NCBI GenBank assembly: GCA_963664085.2
Contig: CAXXLO010000002.1
Location: 1,240,001-1,304,000 of the forward strand
Direction of reading: 5' to 3'
From: Bin5 sp022821545
GTDB taxonomy: Bacteria; Chloroflexota; Anaerolineae; Caldilineales; Caldilineaceae
DNA length: 64,000 nt
The notes beneath the pieces were generated by a model. The model was not told where the DNA came from and ran no database searches. It worked only from the letters and a program-made list of their open reading frames with translations. Of this stretch, positions 53,673-61,922 are shown piece by piece; within the stretch, counting starts at the first letter, position 1; each line of letters opens with the position of its first letter. Both the position numbers and the translations under genes were made by a program.

Positions 53673-53866
53673 TTGTGTACTCCAGAAAATCAGCCTGACC
53701 ACGGAAGCGAATCAGATGGTACATACACTACCGCGTCACTGCTTGAGCGCAGCAAAAAACGCGCTTGAAATCACGATCTTTTGCAACATCTACGCACTGA
53801 AAAGCAGGAGTCTCACCTGCTTTCGCAAACTCCTGGCCCCTTTGGGATATCTCTTAGTATAGCACC

Positions 53867-54676
53867 CTACTGGCCGCTGAATTCGAGATGTTCGCCGGGG
53901 ATGCGCGAGCGTTCGTACTCCCGGTCGGCGTCGCGGTTGGCAAGGACTTCAGGAATCTCGCCCTCCCAGTAGGCGGGAGGCTCGTGCCAGACGTCGTCGC
54001 GTCGCCGGTGCCAGGCCAGAATCAGCGTGCGGCGCTCATCGGTCAGGTTGCGGCGCGCTGAGTGCAGCAGACGGGCGTCCGCCAGCACAAAAGACCGGGC
54101 GCGCACGCAGACGTCGACCTGGTCGGGATGATCACCGAACATGACGGGGTGATCCTCTTCGATGTAGCGCGCCCCCTGTTCGTGGGCGGGCACCAGCTCA
54201 TCATGCAGCGTAATGCGCTTGAGGTGCGTGCCGGGGATGATCTTGAGGCAGCCGTTCTCGACGCTGGTGTCGCTCAGATAGTAGGAGACGAAAATCTGCT
54301 GCGGCCAGGGTGTGACGCTGATCGGGTCCTCCCAGCTTGCCCAGTCCTGGTGCCAGTAGAGGGCCGGTTCGCCAGGGTCCTTGGTCAGGATGATGATGCC
54401 TCCGGTGCTCTCGAAGTCGCCGAAGCCCATCTCTTCGAGCGCCTGCCGCGCCGGCTGCCATTCCAAAAGCCTCCTGATGACGTCATTCTCCTCACCGCGT
54501 ACATTGACGTGCTGGCCCTGGTACCTCACGTCGGGCGGGGGCACGTGAGCGGCGATGAGGCGCTCGGACTCATCACGCAGCTCCTGCAGAAACGCCTCGG
54601 TGAGGATGTCGTCAACAAAACAGAAGCCGTCCTTCAGCATCTGTTCCCGTTTGGCCAGTGCGATTTCGGGTTGCAT
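53867..54676 (-). CDS. Phytanoyl-CoA dioxygenase (PhyH) family protein 2
   Basis: A 269-aa Fe(II)/2OG oxygenase. Iron ligands fit His109 and Asp111 (YWHQDWASW) and a distal His in ARLLHSARRN; the 2OG Arg is in LTDERRTLIL. Soluble, no signal. It is followed upstream by PhyH protein 3 on the same strand with a 140-base gap containing a CT-rich repeat. Confidence 0.9.
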   Translation of the reverse strand: MQPEIALAKREQMLKDGFCFVDDILTEAFLQELRDESERLIAAHVPPPDVRYQGQHVNVRGEENDVIRRLLEWQPARQALEEMGFGDFESTGGIIILTKDPGEPALYWHQDWASWEDPISVTPWPQQIFVSYYLSDTSVENGCLKIIPGTHLKRITLHDELVPAHEQGARYIEEDHPVMFGDHPDQVDVCVRARSFVLADARLLHSARRNLTDERRTLILAWHRRRDDVWHEPPAYWEGEIPEVLANRDADREYERSRIPGEHLEFSGQ

Positions 54677-54766
54677 TTCACTCTCCTGCCTGAAACTACA
54701 GTGGTTGGTGCCAGATAGCCAGTTACAAATGGTTCGTTACGTTAACGCCGCAATCGAGGAGCGGAA

Positions 54767-54822
54767 GGTGTTTACTCTCTTCTCACTCCTCTTCCCTCAC
54801 TCCTCATTTCTTGCCGTTACAG
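54767..54822. repeat. CT-rich repeat segment between two PhyH genes
   Basis: GTTTACTCTCTTCTCACTCC then TCTTCCCTCACTCCTCA. A one-sided (CT) copy of the GA/CT repeat family. Confidence 0.5.
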
Positions 54823-55647
54823 CCGTTCCGGGTCGAGCGCGCCGTCGCCGAAGATCAACGAATACTCATGGTTGTGGGAGTCCACGGTGGCGGCATCCAT
54901 GTAGCAGACGCTGAAGGCGCGGCGGGCAATCGAGGTGCTGTTGACGCCGGAGCTGTGCGGCAGATAGTTGTGCAGCAGCACCGCCTCGCCGGCCTCCATT
55001 TCGAGCGGGACCGTCTCTGCTTCCGCCACCAGGGCTTGGGCCTGATCATCGGTCATAAAGCCGGAGACGTGGCTGGGGTTGATCAGGGCGTGATGGCGGC
55101 GGGGCGCAATGTGGACGCAGCCGTTGGCGACGGTGGCCGGGTCGAGCGCGGTCCAGATGGTGATCAGGGGATCGCGGTCGAAATAGGTCCAGCGGTCCTG
55201 GTGCCAGACGAGGTTGGTGCCGCCGACGGACTGCCCCGCTTGCCCGTCGCCGTCCGCGGGGTCGGCCGCGGGCTTGTTCATGAACATCGCCCGCATGCAG
55301 GTGACCGGCGTGTCCGTGCCGTATACCATGCAGCAGATATGGCGGAAGAGCGGCTTCTGCATATAACGCAGGAAGAGCGGGTCAAACTCCAGATCCTGAA
55401 TTTTGCGGTAGTGCAACGTCGCCCCTTTGTGCCCCTTCGACCCAGAGCCGGGCGCATCGGTCTTGCCGGGGATGCGGTCCAGCTGCATCATCATGCGGCT
55501 GTAGTCAACCGGCGCGGTGCCGAGCATGATCCCATCCATGCGTTGCTGAATCGCCGCCAGTTCATCGTCGCTCATACAGCGCCCCAGGCGCAGATAGCCC
55601 TCACGCTCGTACTCCTGCCACTGTGCATGGCTCAGTTCTTCCAGCAT
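54817..55647 (-). CDS. Phytanoyl-CoA dioxygenase (PhyH) family protein 3
   Basis: A 276-aa Fe(II)/2OG oxygenase. Iron ligands fit His149 and Asp151 (VWHQDRWTYF) and a distal His in NYLPHSSGVN. The remaining blocks are recognisably PhyH. It is separated from the DegT-like aminotransferase gene by a GA/CT repeat spacer (55664-55746). Confidence 0.9.
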   Translation of the reverse strand: MLEELSHAQWQEYEREGYLRLGRCMSDDELAAIQQRMDGIMLGTAPVDYSRMMMQLDRIPGKTDAPGSGSKGHKGATLHYRKIQDLEFDPLFLRYMQKPLFRHICCMVYGTDTPVTCMRAMFMNKPAADPADGDGQAGQSVGGTNLVWHQDRWTYFDRDPLITIWTALDPATVANGCVHIAPRRHHALINPSHVSGFMTDDQAQALVAEAETVPLEMEAGEAVLLHNYLPHSSGVNSTSIARRAFSVCYMDAATVDSHNHEYSLIFGDGALDPERL

Positions 55648-55663
55648 TGAAATTTCTCCAGTC

Positions 55664-55746
55664 TCGGCGAGAAAAGAGGGAAGAGGAGAGAGAAAAGAGA
55701 GAACGGCAACGGCAGTTTACTCACTCCTCTCTACTCACTCCTCTCA
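55664..55746. repeat. GA/CT repeat between PhyH and aminotransferase genes
   Basis: GAGAAAAGAGGGAAGAGG and related purine runs, then CTCACTCCTCTC and CTCACTCCTCTCAG. The CT arm appears twice in tandem, and the arms pair imperfectly. Confidence 0.6.
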
Positions 55747-57033
55747 GTTGTCGACCTGGTAGCCCTCCAGGTCGTCGATATTGTCGACCACCTTGGTCAC
55801 GGCGTCCAGGAACTGCTCCATCTGGTCGGGGCCGTTGGGGGCGGAGAGATGCGGCTGCAGGAAGTTGAACTCCTGGTCCACCAGTTTTTCGGTTACGGGC
55901 AACGAGCCGATCGAGTAGTCCGCCTCACCGTCGTAATGGGGGCATTGGAAGGGGCAACCGTGCCCGTACACGTTCTTCTCCTGGAAGACGGCGCGGTGGT
56001 GGATCGGCCCGGACGGCATCGGCTTTCCGCCGGGATGGAAGAGGAAATTGGCGCTGTTGACGTAGGTGAGAGCGGTGACGCCTTCGGCGTTGATCGCCTT
56101 GACGAAGGTCTCCCTGGGCACGCCCAGCTCCTCCTCGTTGTAGAGGCTGGAATACATGTGGTAGACATGCTTGTTCCCGGGCGCGACGTAGGGCGGCGTG
56201 ATCCCCTTTACCTTGCTCAGCTCCTGGGTGAGGAGCTCGCAGTTGGCGATGCGGGCGTCGTTGGCCTCCTCAAAGGTCTCCAGCGCCTCGTATGCCACCG
56301 TCATCGCGTAGCGGTCGATGCGGTGGTTGTCGCCGTAACCGCCGGTCGACGCGTACTTGAGCAGATCGGAGTTGGTGAGGATTTTGGACAGCGTCGAGGG
56401 ATGCTGCCCGCCCAGCGCGCCGCGCTCGTAGTATTCGCGGCTGTTGGTTGTCATCACCCCGCCGCTGGTGGCGGCAATCGGCTTGCCGGCGAAACTGAAA
56501 CAGGTGATGTCGGCGATGCCGCCGATGATCTGCCCGTCCACGTAGGCGCCGGTCGCCTGCGCGGAGTCTTCGATGAGCACGATATCGTGTTCGCGGGCGA
56601 TGGCGAGCAGCTCCTTCAGATCGACCGGATGGCCGTACAGGTCTACCGCGATGATCGCCTTGGTGCGGTGGGTGATCTTGCGGCGCACGTCCTCCGGGTC
56701 GAGCGTGAAGGTCTTGGGATCAACGTCGGCGAAGATCGGCACGGCGTTGTTGTGCATGATGCAACTCACGCTGGCGATCCAGGTGAAGGAGGGCACGATG
56801 ACCTCATCGCCCGGTCCCGCCTGCGCGGCCGTGAGGGCAGAGTTCAACGCCACCTGGCCGGACGAAACGGGCAGAGCGTATTCGACCTGCATTTTCCTGG
56901 CGAAGGCTTCCGAAAACTCCTCCCAGTCGGCGGCTTTACCGCTCTCCCACATCGGCGACCGCATGTGCGGACCCGATAGCGGCTCGGTGGTGACGGCCTT
57001 CTCGCCGCCGAGTAGGGCTAACTTGCTCATCAT
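55744..57033 (-). CDS. DegT/DnrJ/EryC1/StrS-family aminotransferase
   Basis: A 429-aa PLP-dependent sugar aminotransferase or dehydratase. Asp156 (IEDSAQATGA) and Lys184 (CFSFAGKPIAATSGG) fit the family, where the Lys binds PLP. Its usual product is an amino sugar from a keto nucleotide sugar. The G-x-G-G block after the lysine is altered to AATSGG. It begins at one of two adjacent ATGs. It stands with PhyH genes, hinting at a tailoring step. Confidence 0.9.
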   Translation of the reverse strand: MMSKLALLGGEKAVTTEPLSGPHMRSPMWESGKAADWEEFSEAFARKMQVEYALPVSSGQVALNSALTAAQAGPGDEVIVPSFTWIASVSCIMHNNAVPIFADVDPKTFTLDPEDVRRKITHRTKAIIAVDLYGHPVDLKELLAIAREHDIVLIEDSAQATGAYVDGQIIGGIADITCFSFAGKPIAATSGGVMTTNSREYYERGALGGQHPSTLSKILTNSDLLKYASTGGYGDNHRIDRYAMTVAYEALETFEEANDARIANCELLTQELSKVKGITPPYVAPGNKHVYHMYSSLYNEEELGVPRETFVKAINAEGVTALTYVNSANFLFHPGGKPMPSGPIHHRAVFQEKNVYGHGCPFQCPHYDGEADYSIGSLPVTEKLVDQEFNFLQPHLSAPNGPDQMEQFLDAVTKVVDNIDDLEGYQVDN

Positions 57034-57054
57034 GCGACTCCTGACTGGATTGGA

Positions 57055-57127
57055 GGGCGAGAAGAGAGCGGAGAGAAGCGAGAAAAGAGGAACACCTACT
57101 CACTTCTCACTACTCCATACTCACCAC
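57055..57127. repeat. GA/CT repeat upstream of the aminotransferase
   Basis: GAGGGCGAGAAGAGAGCGG and GAGAAAAGAGG, then CTCACTTCTCACTACTCC. Same layout as 55664-55746 but more diverged. Confidence 0.5.
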
Positions 57128-57202
57128 TGGCAGTTGGACATTAGGTGGGCGTGCCGCCAATCATAGCATACAGAGTTGGCAAGTCAACAACTGAAATGAA
57201 CA

Positions 57203-57315
57203 GGGTTGCATCCCAAAATGGGGGCGAGCTTCTGACTACGTCTGGTCGGCTGCACTGCATGCGCGCGGGGAGGCCCGCGTTCCCACAGGAAATACCCCAA
57301 ATATGGGATGCACCC
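57203..57315. repeat. Third element with GGGTGCATCC-type inverted ends
   Basis: Begins GGGTTGCATCCCAAAA and ends TATGGGATGCACCC, the same termini as the right island-flanking repeat. The middle is largely different, apart from GACT.CGT.TCTGGTC.G-like bases. Confidence 0.65.
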
Positions 57316-57651
57316 GCGTGCAGCGGACACAGCGCCTCCGTTGCAGGCAAGCGAGGCCGTCTGCGCGCCCAGAACGACTTTCGATTGGATGCCTGCACAA
57401 TGGCGGCGCAGACGTTGCCCGTCTCCACGCGTTCAAGTCGAACGCCGAAGTCTGAAAAGGAGAGAATGCCCTGAAGATTCTCTTATCAGGGGCTGAGCCT
57501 ACCGGCCGGCGCCGCGTCAGAGCAGATCTCGACTAATGCCGGTCTCTTGCCTCACTCTTCGGGCTGAGCCGACGCGAGGCGGCCTTTGGCGAAGACCGAA
57601 GCCCTCTGCAATCCCTGCGCACAGGCAACGGTTCATTGCTATTAGCGGTAT

Positions 57652-58677
57652 TTATTGGCCGTCGTTGCCGTCATTACAGCCGAACGGATCGGTGCAGGGC
57701 TCCGGGTCCTGACCGGGTCCGATAACGCCCCCGCCCGTGTTGCCGCCCCCGCCCGTTTCCCCGCCCCCGTCATTCGAAAAATCCCCGTACGCCTGCAAAT
57801 AAGCCGCCCCCTCCGCCGGCACAACACACTCATAAACCCGCACCGGCCGCCCATGCACACCCTCCATGTTCACCGCCAGCCCAACCCCAGCCTCCGCATA
57901 CGCCGCCGGCGTAATCCACGCCCCAGCCGCAAACGGCCCGCAGCCGGTGGTCTCATCCTGAGCCGGGGCCATCTGCTGGTCCTTGGCGAGGCCCGAATCG
58001 GTCGTTGCGGCTTGCGTGTCTGCGGCTGGCCGGGCCGCGGCGGCCGGCTGGGTCTTTGCGGGGGCTGCGGCTGCGGCGCGTCCGGGGTTGGCAATCGTGG
58101 TGGTCACGGCGACGAGTGTGTTGCTGTGGGGATGGTAGAGCGCCAGCAGAACGTGGCCTGCGGGCATGGCGGCGGCGCCGGGTTCGCAGAAGAGGTCCGT
58201 GCTGAGGCCGGCGAGGCGTTGGGTGTCGCACGACCCCAGGGGGGACTCCGCGGCGGTTTCGCTTGCGGGGAGGAGGGAGGCGAGGCCATGGTGTTCGATG
58301 AGGGCGGCGAGTGCGCCGGGCGCTTCCAGCTCGGCGAGGCCGACGGCGGTCGGGTGTTGCACGTGGCGGAAGGGGTAGCGCGTGACGTCTGAGTGGGCGA
58401 GTCTGGCCGCGCCGTCGGCGTCAAGGTTGCGGTAGCGGACCCAGTCGGCGTCGTAGGTGTGGAATTCGAGCGCGACGACGCCTTCGATGGCGCTTTCATC
58501 CTCGGTTACGTCATCAGCGACGCTTTCATCATCGCTTGCGCTGGCGGCTGCGCTTTCACTATCCATTGCGCTTTCAATGGCGGCTGCGCTTTCGTCGGGC
58601 GCGGGCGGGTCGATGGGGGCGCAGGCCGCCAGCAGGAAGATGAGGGTCGATATGATTGCGATCGGTTTTGTGGTCAT
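57652..58677 (-). CDS. Putative lipoprotein of unknown function
   Basis: A 341-aa protein with a short signal peptide ending in lipobox LLAAC (residues ~15-19). A Ser/Asp/Glu/Ala-rich tract (~25-65) follows, then a region of two Cys pairs and SPLGSCDTQRLAG, then a Gly-rich tail (GGGETGGGGNTGGGV). I do not recognise the family. It is predicted to be membrane-anchored outside the cytoplasm; the composition suggests an adhesin-like or inhibitor-like surface protein but no domain supports that. Confidence 0.6.
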   Translation of the reverse strand: MTTKPIAIISTLIFLLAACAPIDPPAPDESAAAIESAMDSESAAASASDDESVADDVTEDESAIEGVVALEFHTYDADWVRYRNLDADGAARLAHSDVTRYPFRHVQHPTAVGLAELEAPGALAALIEHHGLASLLPASETAAESPLGSCDTQRLAGLSTDLFCEPGAAAMPAGHVLLALYHPHSNTLVAVTTTIANPGRAAAAAPAKTQPAAAARPAADTQAATTDSGLAKDQQMAPAQDETTGCGPFAAGAWITPAAYAEAGVGLAVNMEGVHGRPVRVYECVVPAEGAAYLQAYGDFSNDGGGETGGGGNTGGGVIGPGQDPEPCTDPFGCNDGNDGQ

Positions 58678-58802
58678 GCTGGAACCCCCTTGATGGTAGT
58701 AACGAATGGCGATTATATCGCAAACTAAACAGGCTGAATTTTGCTGTGTGGCTTGTGGCGTAGCTGGCGAAGCGAGGCGTTACTAGAGGATGAGGCGCGT
58801 TG

Positions 58803-59010
58803 TTACTTCTTCTTGCTCTTCTTCTGATACTGCCACTCGAAGCCAGGTGCTTTTGTATTCACTCTGAACGCAGCCCTAACAACGCCTGACGGTTCCGCGT
58901 CGATAGGCTCTGGCATCTGCAAGGGCGGACGCCCGCGCTTGCGTTTAGGTTGCTGCACCGCTTTTGCCCTCTTGCCTGCCGACCCTGTCCCCGTGCTTGT
59001 CGGACTAACA
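58803..59010 (-). pseudogene. Basic AT-hook-like reading-frame relic
   Basis: Read from about 59010 down, the frame gives KRAKAVQQPKRKRGRPPLQM (containing the AT-hook GRP core), then AAFRVNTKAPGFEWQYQKKS and a Lys-rich end with TAA at 58803-58805. There is no start codon in frame before an upstream stop, so it is a fragment or has an unseen frameshift. Function unknown. Confidence 0.3.
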
Positions 59011-59051
59011 TAACGGGTGGTACAAACGTCGGGGGCAGGTCAGGCAGGTCA

Positions 59052-59085
59052 AAGCCGGATGATGGGAAACTATCACGTCCGGTTT
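59052..59085 (+). ncRNA. Group II intron domain V-like hairpin (relic)
   Basis: Exactly 34 nt: AAGCCGGAT GATGGGAAAC TATCACGTCCGGTTT. It pairs AGCCGGA with TCCGGTT, has a GAAA tetraloop on GATGG/CTATC and the bulge position between them, and keeps the AGC catalytic triad near the 5' end. The following CCTACCGAACTC resembles an intron 3' end. No reverse transcriptase and no domains I-IV are visible, so it is a solitary remnant. Confidence 0.7.
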
Positions 59086-59215
59086 GACCGGGGGCTTAGG
59101 GGAAAAGTGTCGAAAGATAACTCGCCCCTTTGCCTACCGAACTCGGGGGCAGGTCATGTAAGTGTGCTACTTAAGTGTTAGACTCGCGCCCGAAAAAGAT
59201 GCTCCGTTTGGCACA

Positions 59216-59497
59216 CTACTTTTGCGACAATGACCTCTCTTGACTCGAAGTCAATAGTTGCTTCATTTGAATAGCATAACGCGTCATGTTGGCACCAAAT
59301 GTACCCATTGTCCCGCCCTGAAGTTTACCATGCTCCGACAACTGGCCAAGAAGAACATCCAAGTCTTCTCTTACAACACTAGATAGGTCTAATCGTTCAG
59401 TTAGGATGACTATGGTCATTTCCACAATCGCTATCCGAGCACTTATTTCGTTATACATAGCATTAGTCATTGTCGCCTGTTCCTTCTTGTCGGTCAT
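59216..59497 (-). CDS. Small hypothetical protein, coiled-coil
   Basis: A 93-aa protein. It has AAGGGGG six bases before the ATG at 59497. Residues ~10-80 are helical (ARIAIVEMTIVILTERLDLS, REDLDVLLGQLSEHGKL). No family recognised. It overlaps the following upstream gene by 35 bases, so the two form an operon. The local GC content is lower than in the rest of the window. Confidence 0.55.
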   Translation of the reverse strand: MTDKKEQATMTNAMYNEISARIAIVEMTIVILTERLDLSSVVREDLDVLLGQLSEHGKLQGGTMGTFGANMTRYAIQMKQLLTSSQERSLSQK

Positions 59498-59747
59498 GTT
59501 GACCCCCTTGTATAATCATAGAAAGAATCTCCTCCATTACAATGGGAGATAGATTCGATGCGGTTCCTGATGATTGAGACTGATTCAGAAAAAAGTTGAT
59601 CATTTGTTTTACATTTAACTCTCTATTCTTCGGGAGTGAAGTGTACCTTTTAATAGCAACCCACTGTGCTGCACTCAATATGGCGACAATTATTAGACAT
59701 AGAATGAGAGGGTTTTTCATCCCAATCTCAACAAATTGATCTATCAT
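59463..59747 (-). CDS. Small hypothetical membrane protein
   Basis: A 94-aa protein with one N-terminal TM helix (NPLILCLIIVAILSAAQWVA) followed by a cytoplasmic helical tail (MINFFLNQSQSSGTASNLSP). Upstream partner of the coiled-coil protein. No family recognised. Paired small membrane and soluble proteins of this kind occur in mobile elements and phage-defence loci, but no direct evidence links these. Confidence 0.55.
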   Translation of the reverse strand: MIDQFVEIGMKNPLILCLIIVAILSAAQWVAIKRYTSLPKNRELNVKQMINFFLNQSQSSGTASNLSPIVMEEILSMIIQGGQHDRQEGTGDND

Positions 59748-59887
59748 TTAACGAATCCCTAACAATAGGTTGCGTCCACGATTTTACTAAAGTCGCCTAA
59801 AGCAGTAAAGGTTATGCTCTCCGAGCATAGCACTGATTTCTCAGGTGTGTCAAACAACAAGAAAATTTTCAAAATGGACATCCTATG

Positions 59888-60252
59888 GTGAGCCCCAATC
59901 TTTGGACCACGAAACAGGAAAAATAAAGTGTATTCAGACGTAGGTTGTCTGCCGCCATCAGAGCACGAAGTGCTCTTCAGCGGGTGTGCGATAGTTGGAG
60001 ACATTGATGTGGTCATGCATGGCTGTAGAAGTCGAAATAGGCGGTCAGCCCCGTATGCAGCTGACGGACCGTGTCATACTGGTTGAGTTAGACGTTCTCA
60101 TATTAGACGCTGCGCCATAGGCGTTCGCAGAAGACGTTGGTGAGGGCGCGCCGGCGGCCATCCATGCTGACCTGAATGTTGGCTGCAAGCAGGGAGGAGG
60201 TGAAGGCATCGGCAGTGAACTGTGCGCCCTGGTCAGTGTTAAAAGATTTGGG
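59888..60252 (-). pseudogene. IS3-family OrfB transposase C-terminus with right end (relic)
   Basis: On the minus strand: NTDQGAQFTADAFTSSLLAA, then NIQVSMDGRRRALTNVFCER and LWRSV, then a stop; after further stops LNQYDTVRQLHTGLTAYFDF. These are the DDE/rve core and tail of an IS3 OrfB. It ends at 59888 with GGTCCAAAGATTGGGGCTCA, matching the right end of the element at 10030. Several stops make it inactive. Confidence 0.8.
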
Positions 60253-60277
60253 TGCGCACACAACGGGAGACAAGCGT

Positions 60278-60586
60278 ATGTTTCAGGGGCTAGGTAGTTT
60301 TCTCGGGAGTCAGGCAGACGCCTGCAGGTACGGCGCTTCAGCGATAAAAAAAACGGGCGGCCTGTTGGAACTGATTGCGGCCGACCTGGAGGGAGCGGCT
60401 GAAGCGGTGAAAACCTGTGCGGGCGACCGCCGCCAGGTGATTGCGTCCGATCTGATGGCAGCGGCTGAAGCGGTGCGGTCCTGTGGGACCGTCAACATGG
60501 AACTAGCGGGGACGCTAGAAGAAAGTAGGGCAAGCATATATGAGGTGCAGAAGGCATTGGATCAGGCCAATTCCGGCCAGGCCTAA
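60278..60586 (+). CDS. Hypothetical protein with internal helical repeat
   Basis: A 102-aa protein from the ATG at 60278, preceded by GGGAG. It contains an imperfect duplication: LIAADLEGAAEAVKTCAGDR and VIASDLMAAAEAVRSCGT. An upstream extension to 60176 would run through the antisense transposase relic and is rejected. No family recognised; it is helical and soluble. Confidence 0.4.
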   Translation: MFQGLGSFLGSQADACRYGASAIKKTGGLLELIAADLEGAAEAVKTCAGDRRQVIASDLMAAAEAVRSCGTVNMELAGTLEESRASIYEVQKALDQANSGQA

Positions 60587-60935
60587 GCCTTCAAAGTGGG
60601 GCAGTATAGACAAGACAGAAATTGCCCAGCCTTATCTCAGAGTCAGAGCGGAACGAATCCTCGTGAGGGGATTGACGCCTGTAAACTTCGTATTGTGTTA
60701 GCAGGTGTGAGAGTCGTTGACAATTCTACGGGTCAGGTAAGATCGGGGCAGTCCAAAACGCGAAAAGGTGGTCCCAAGGCGGCAGGACCAGTTCTTGGGG
60801 CCAAACTCCATTATCGACGAAAAGTGGTACGTGTTCTTATTCTGTTTTTATACGTGGGGTGATATTTATTCTGGTGCGGATTCTAGTCTAAGGAGTTGTC
60901 TGGCTCTGCCAAAGTAGGAGGCTAGAGAACAGTAT
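60587..60935. other. Intergenic region
   Basis: No gene or structure that I can support; a plus-strand open frame over 60596-60862 has no ribosome site and no recognisable protein. Confidence 0.4.
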
Positions 60936-61280
60936 TCAACCACCCCTAGACAAAAAAAGATCGAGGAGAAAGAAGATCACGCCTGCAAGTATAGGGGCAG
61001 CGATAGCCAATAGTGTTGTCATTGATCCGATGTATTGGTTCAAGGTTTTTACTTCCAGTTCAGAGACTTCCTTGGAAACGTCAGAGACCTTATCAGAAAT
61101 AAATTTTTGCAATTCTTGGTGATTTGAATTGATCTTACCTTAGAGACGCTCTAGTTCTGTTTTGCTGGCAGCAAATTCCCCGCGAACTTCCATCTCCCTC
61201 AAGCGTTGACGGTCTTCGCTAACGGTATCCCCAATGATAGTTCTGATTTGGATTTCGTTTTGGGAAGGCCCGTTAGTCAC
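60936..61280 (-). pseudogene. Small coiled-coil membrane protein with in-frame stop
   Basis: A GTG at 61280 overlaps the upstream gene's stop (GTGACTAA). The frame reads VTNGPSQNEIQIRTIIGDTV, continues to SKTELERL, then TAA (61142-61140), then without frameshift GKINSNHQELQKFISDKVSD, EVSELEVKTLNQYIG and a TM helix TTLLAIAAPILAGVIFFLLD to TGA at 60936. Full length would be 114 aa. The stop could be a mutation or a sequence error. Confidence 0.5.
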
Positions 61281-61578
61281 TTTCAATTTCCTTTTTAGAC
61301 ACTACATTTATCAGACGTTCTCTCGTTTCTCGCAGTGAAAGCAAGGTGGCAGTTACTTTTCTGAGTTCATCTATCGAATGCACCTCCAAACTATCCCTCT
61401 TTTCTCTCAAAAGCTCTTCTGTTTGTTCCAATTTTTGGATATATTCCTCTATCTCTTCTGTTGATTTAGGAAGTATTAGAAGTAAAAGGGTTAGACGGAG
61501 AGCCTCTAACTCACCATCAATGAGTGATGACTTTAGGTCCGTTTTTTGGGTGTCAAAAGTTTCGGTCAGGAGCGACAT
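61273..61578 (-). CDS. Small hypothetical coiled-coil protein
   Basis: A 101-aa protein. Segments ELEALRLTLLLLILPKSTEE and IQKLEQTEELLREKRDSLEV form a coiled coil. It overlaps the interrupted membrane-protein frame by 8 bases, so the two form an operon resembling the pair at 59216-59747. No family recognised. GC content is low. Confidence 0.5.
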   Translation of the reverse strand: MSLLTETFDTQKTDLKSSLIDGELEALRLTLLLLILPKSTEEIEEYIQKLEQTEELLREKRDSLEVHSIDELRKVTATLLSLRETRERLINVVSKKEIESD

Positions 61579-61776
61579 TTCCTTCTCCTATTGAACATTA
61601 ACCCACAAGCCTCGCATCGTGGATCGTATCACAGCGCGAGCCAGTAGCGGTTTTTGTTCGGTTGCTTGAGCGAGTAGAGGGGGGTCACCGCATATCTTCG
61701 CTGGCAACGGGGACCAGACGTTCACTGCTTCTGGCTCGCACTACGGGTTCATCGTAACACAGCTTGGTCGAAAGCG

Positions 61777-61806
61777 AAAGTCCACGCGAAAACGCGTGGA
61801 CTTTTT
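61777..61806. terminator. Rho-independent terminator-like hairpin
   Basis: Perfect 12-bp stem AAAGTCCACGCG (61777-61788), loop AAAA, CGCGTGGACTTT (61793-61804), followed by TTTTT on the plus strand. It could end a plus-strand transcript, and the A-rich other side allows some bidirectional action. Confidence 0.8.
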
Positions 61807-61836
61807 GTGTGCTATACTATATACTGGTAGATTGAA

Positions 61837-61922
61837 GGCAGGAGAGGGCGTGTCCTGCCCTAGGACGCATAAACATGCGCAAACACATATTCATGGCACT
61901 CTCCTTCACGCGCCCTGTTTAA
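61837..61922 (+). promoter_or_regulatory. Leader with competing hairpins and short ORF
   Basis: GGCAGGA (61837-61843) can pair with TCCTGCC (61853-61859), while overlapping AGGAGAG (61840-61846) can pair with CTCTCCT (61899-61905). A 15-codon ORF, MRKHIFMALSFTRPV, spans 61875-61922. A TATACT box lies just upstream (about 61813-61826). The arrangement resembles an attenuator, but this is inference. Confidence 0.4.

Larger units (their letters stand above)
57034..57651. other. Intergenic region with repeats
   Basis: No gene seen. It holds a GA/CT repeat at 57055-57127 and an inverted-repeat-bounded element at 57203-57315. The last 300 bases are GC-rich and featureless to me. Confidence 0.45.
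58678..59215. other. Intergenic region with gene and intron relics
   Basis: No intact gene. It contains a minus-strand reading-frame relic with an AT-hook-like motif (58803-59010) and a group II intron domain V-like hairpin (59052-59085) flanked by 14-bp direct repeats. Confidence 0.5.

Noticed and set aside
60596..60862. Possible 88-residue protein
   Set aside because: No ribosome site, no similarity and unusual composition; reported as intergenic.
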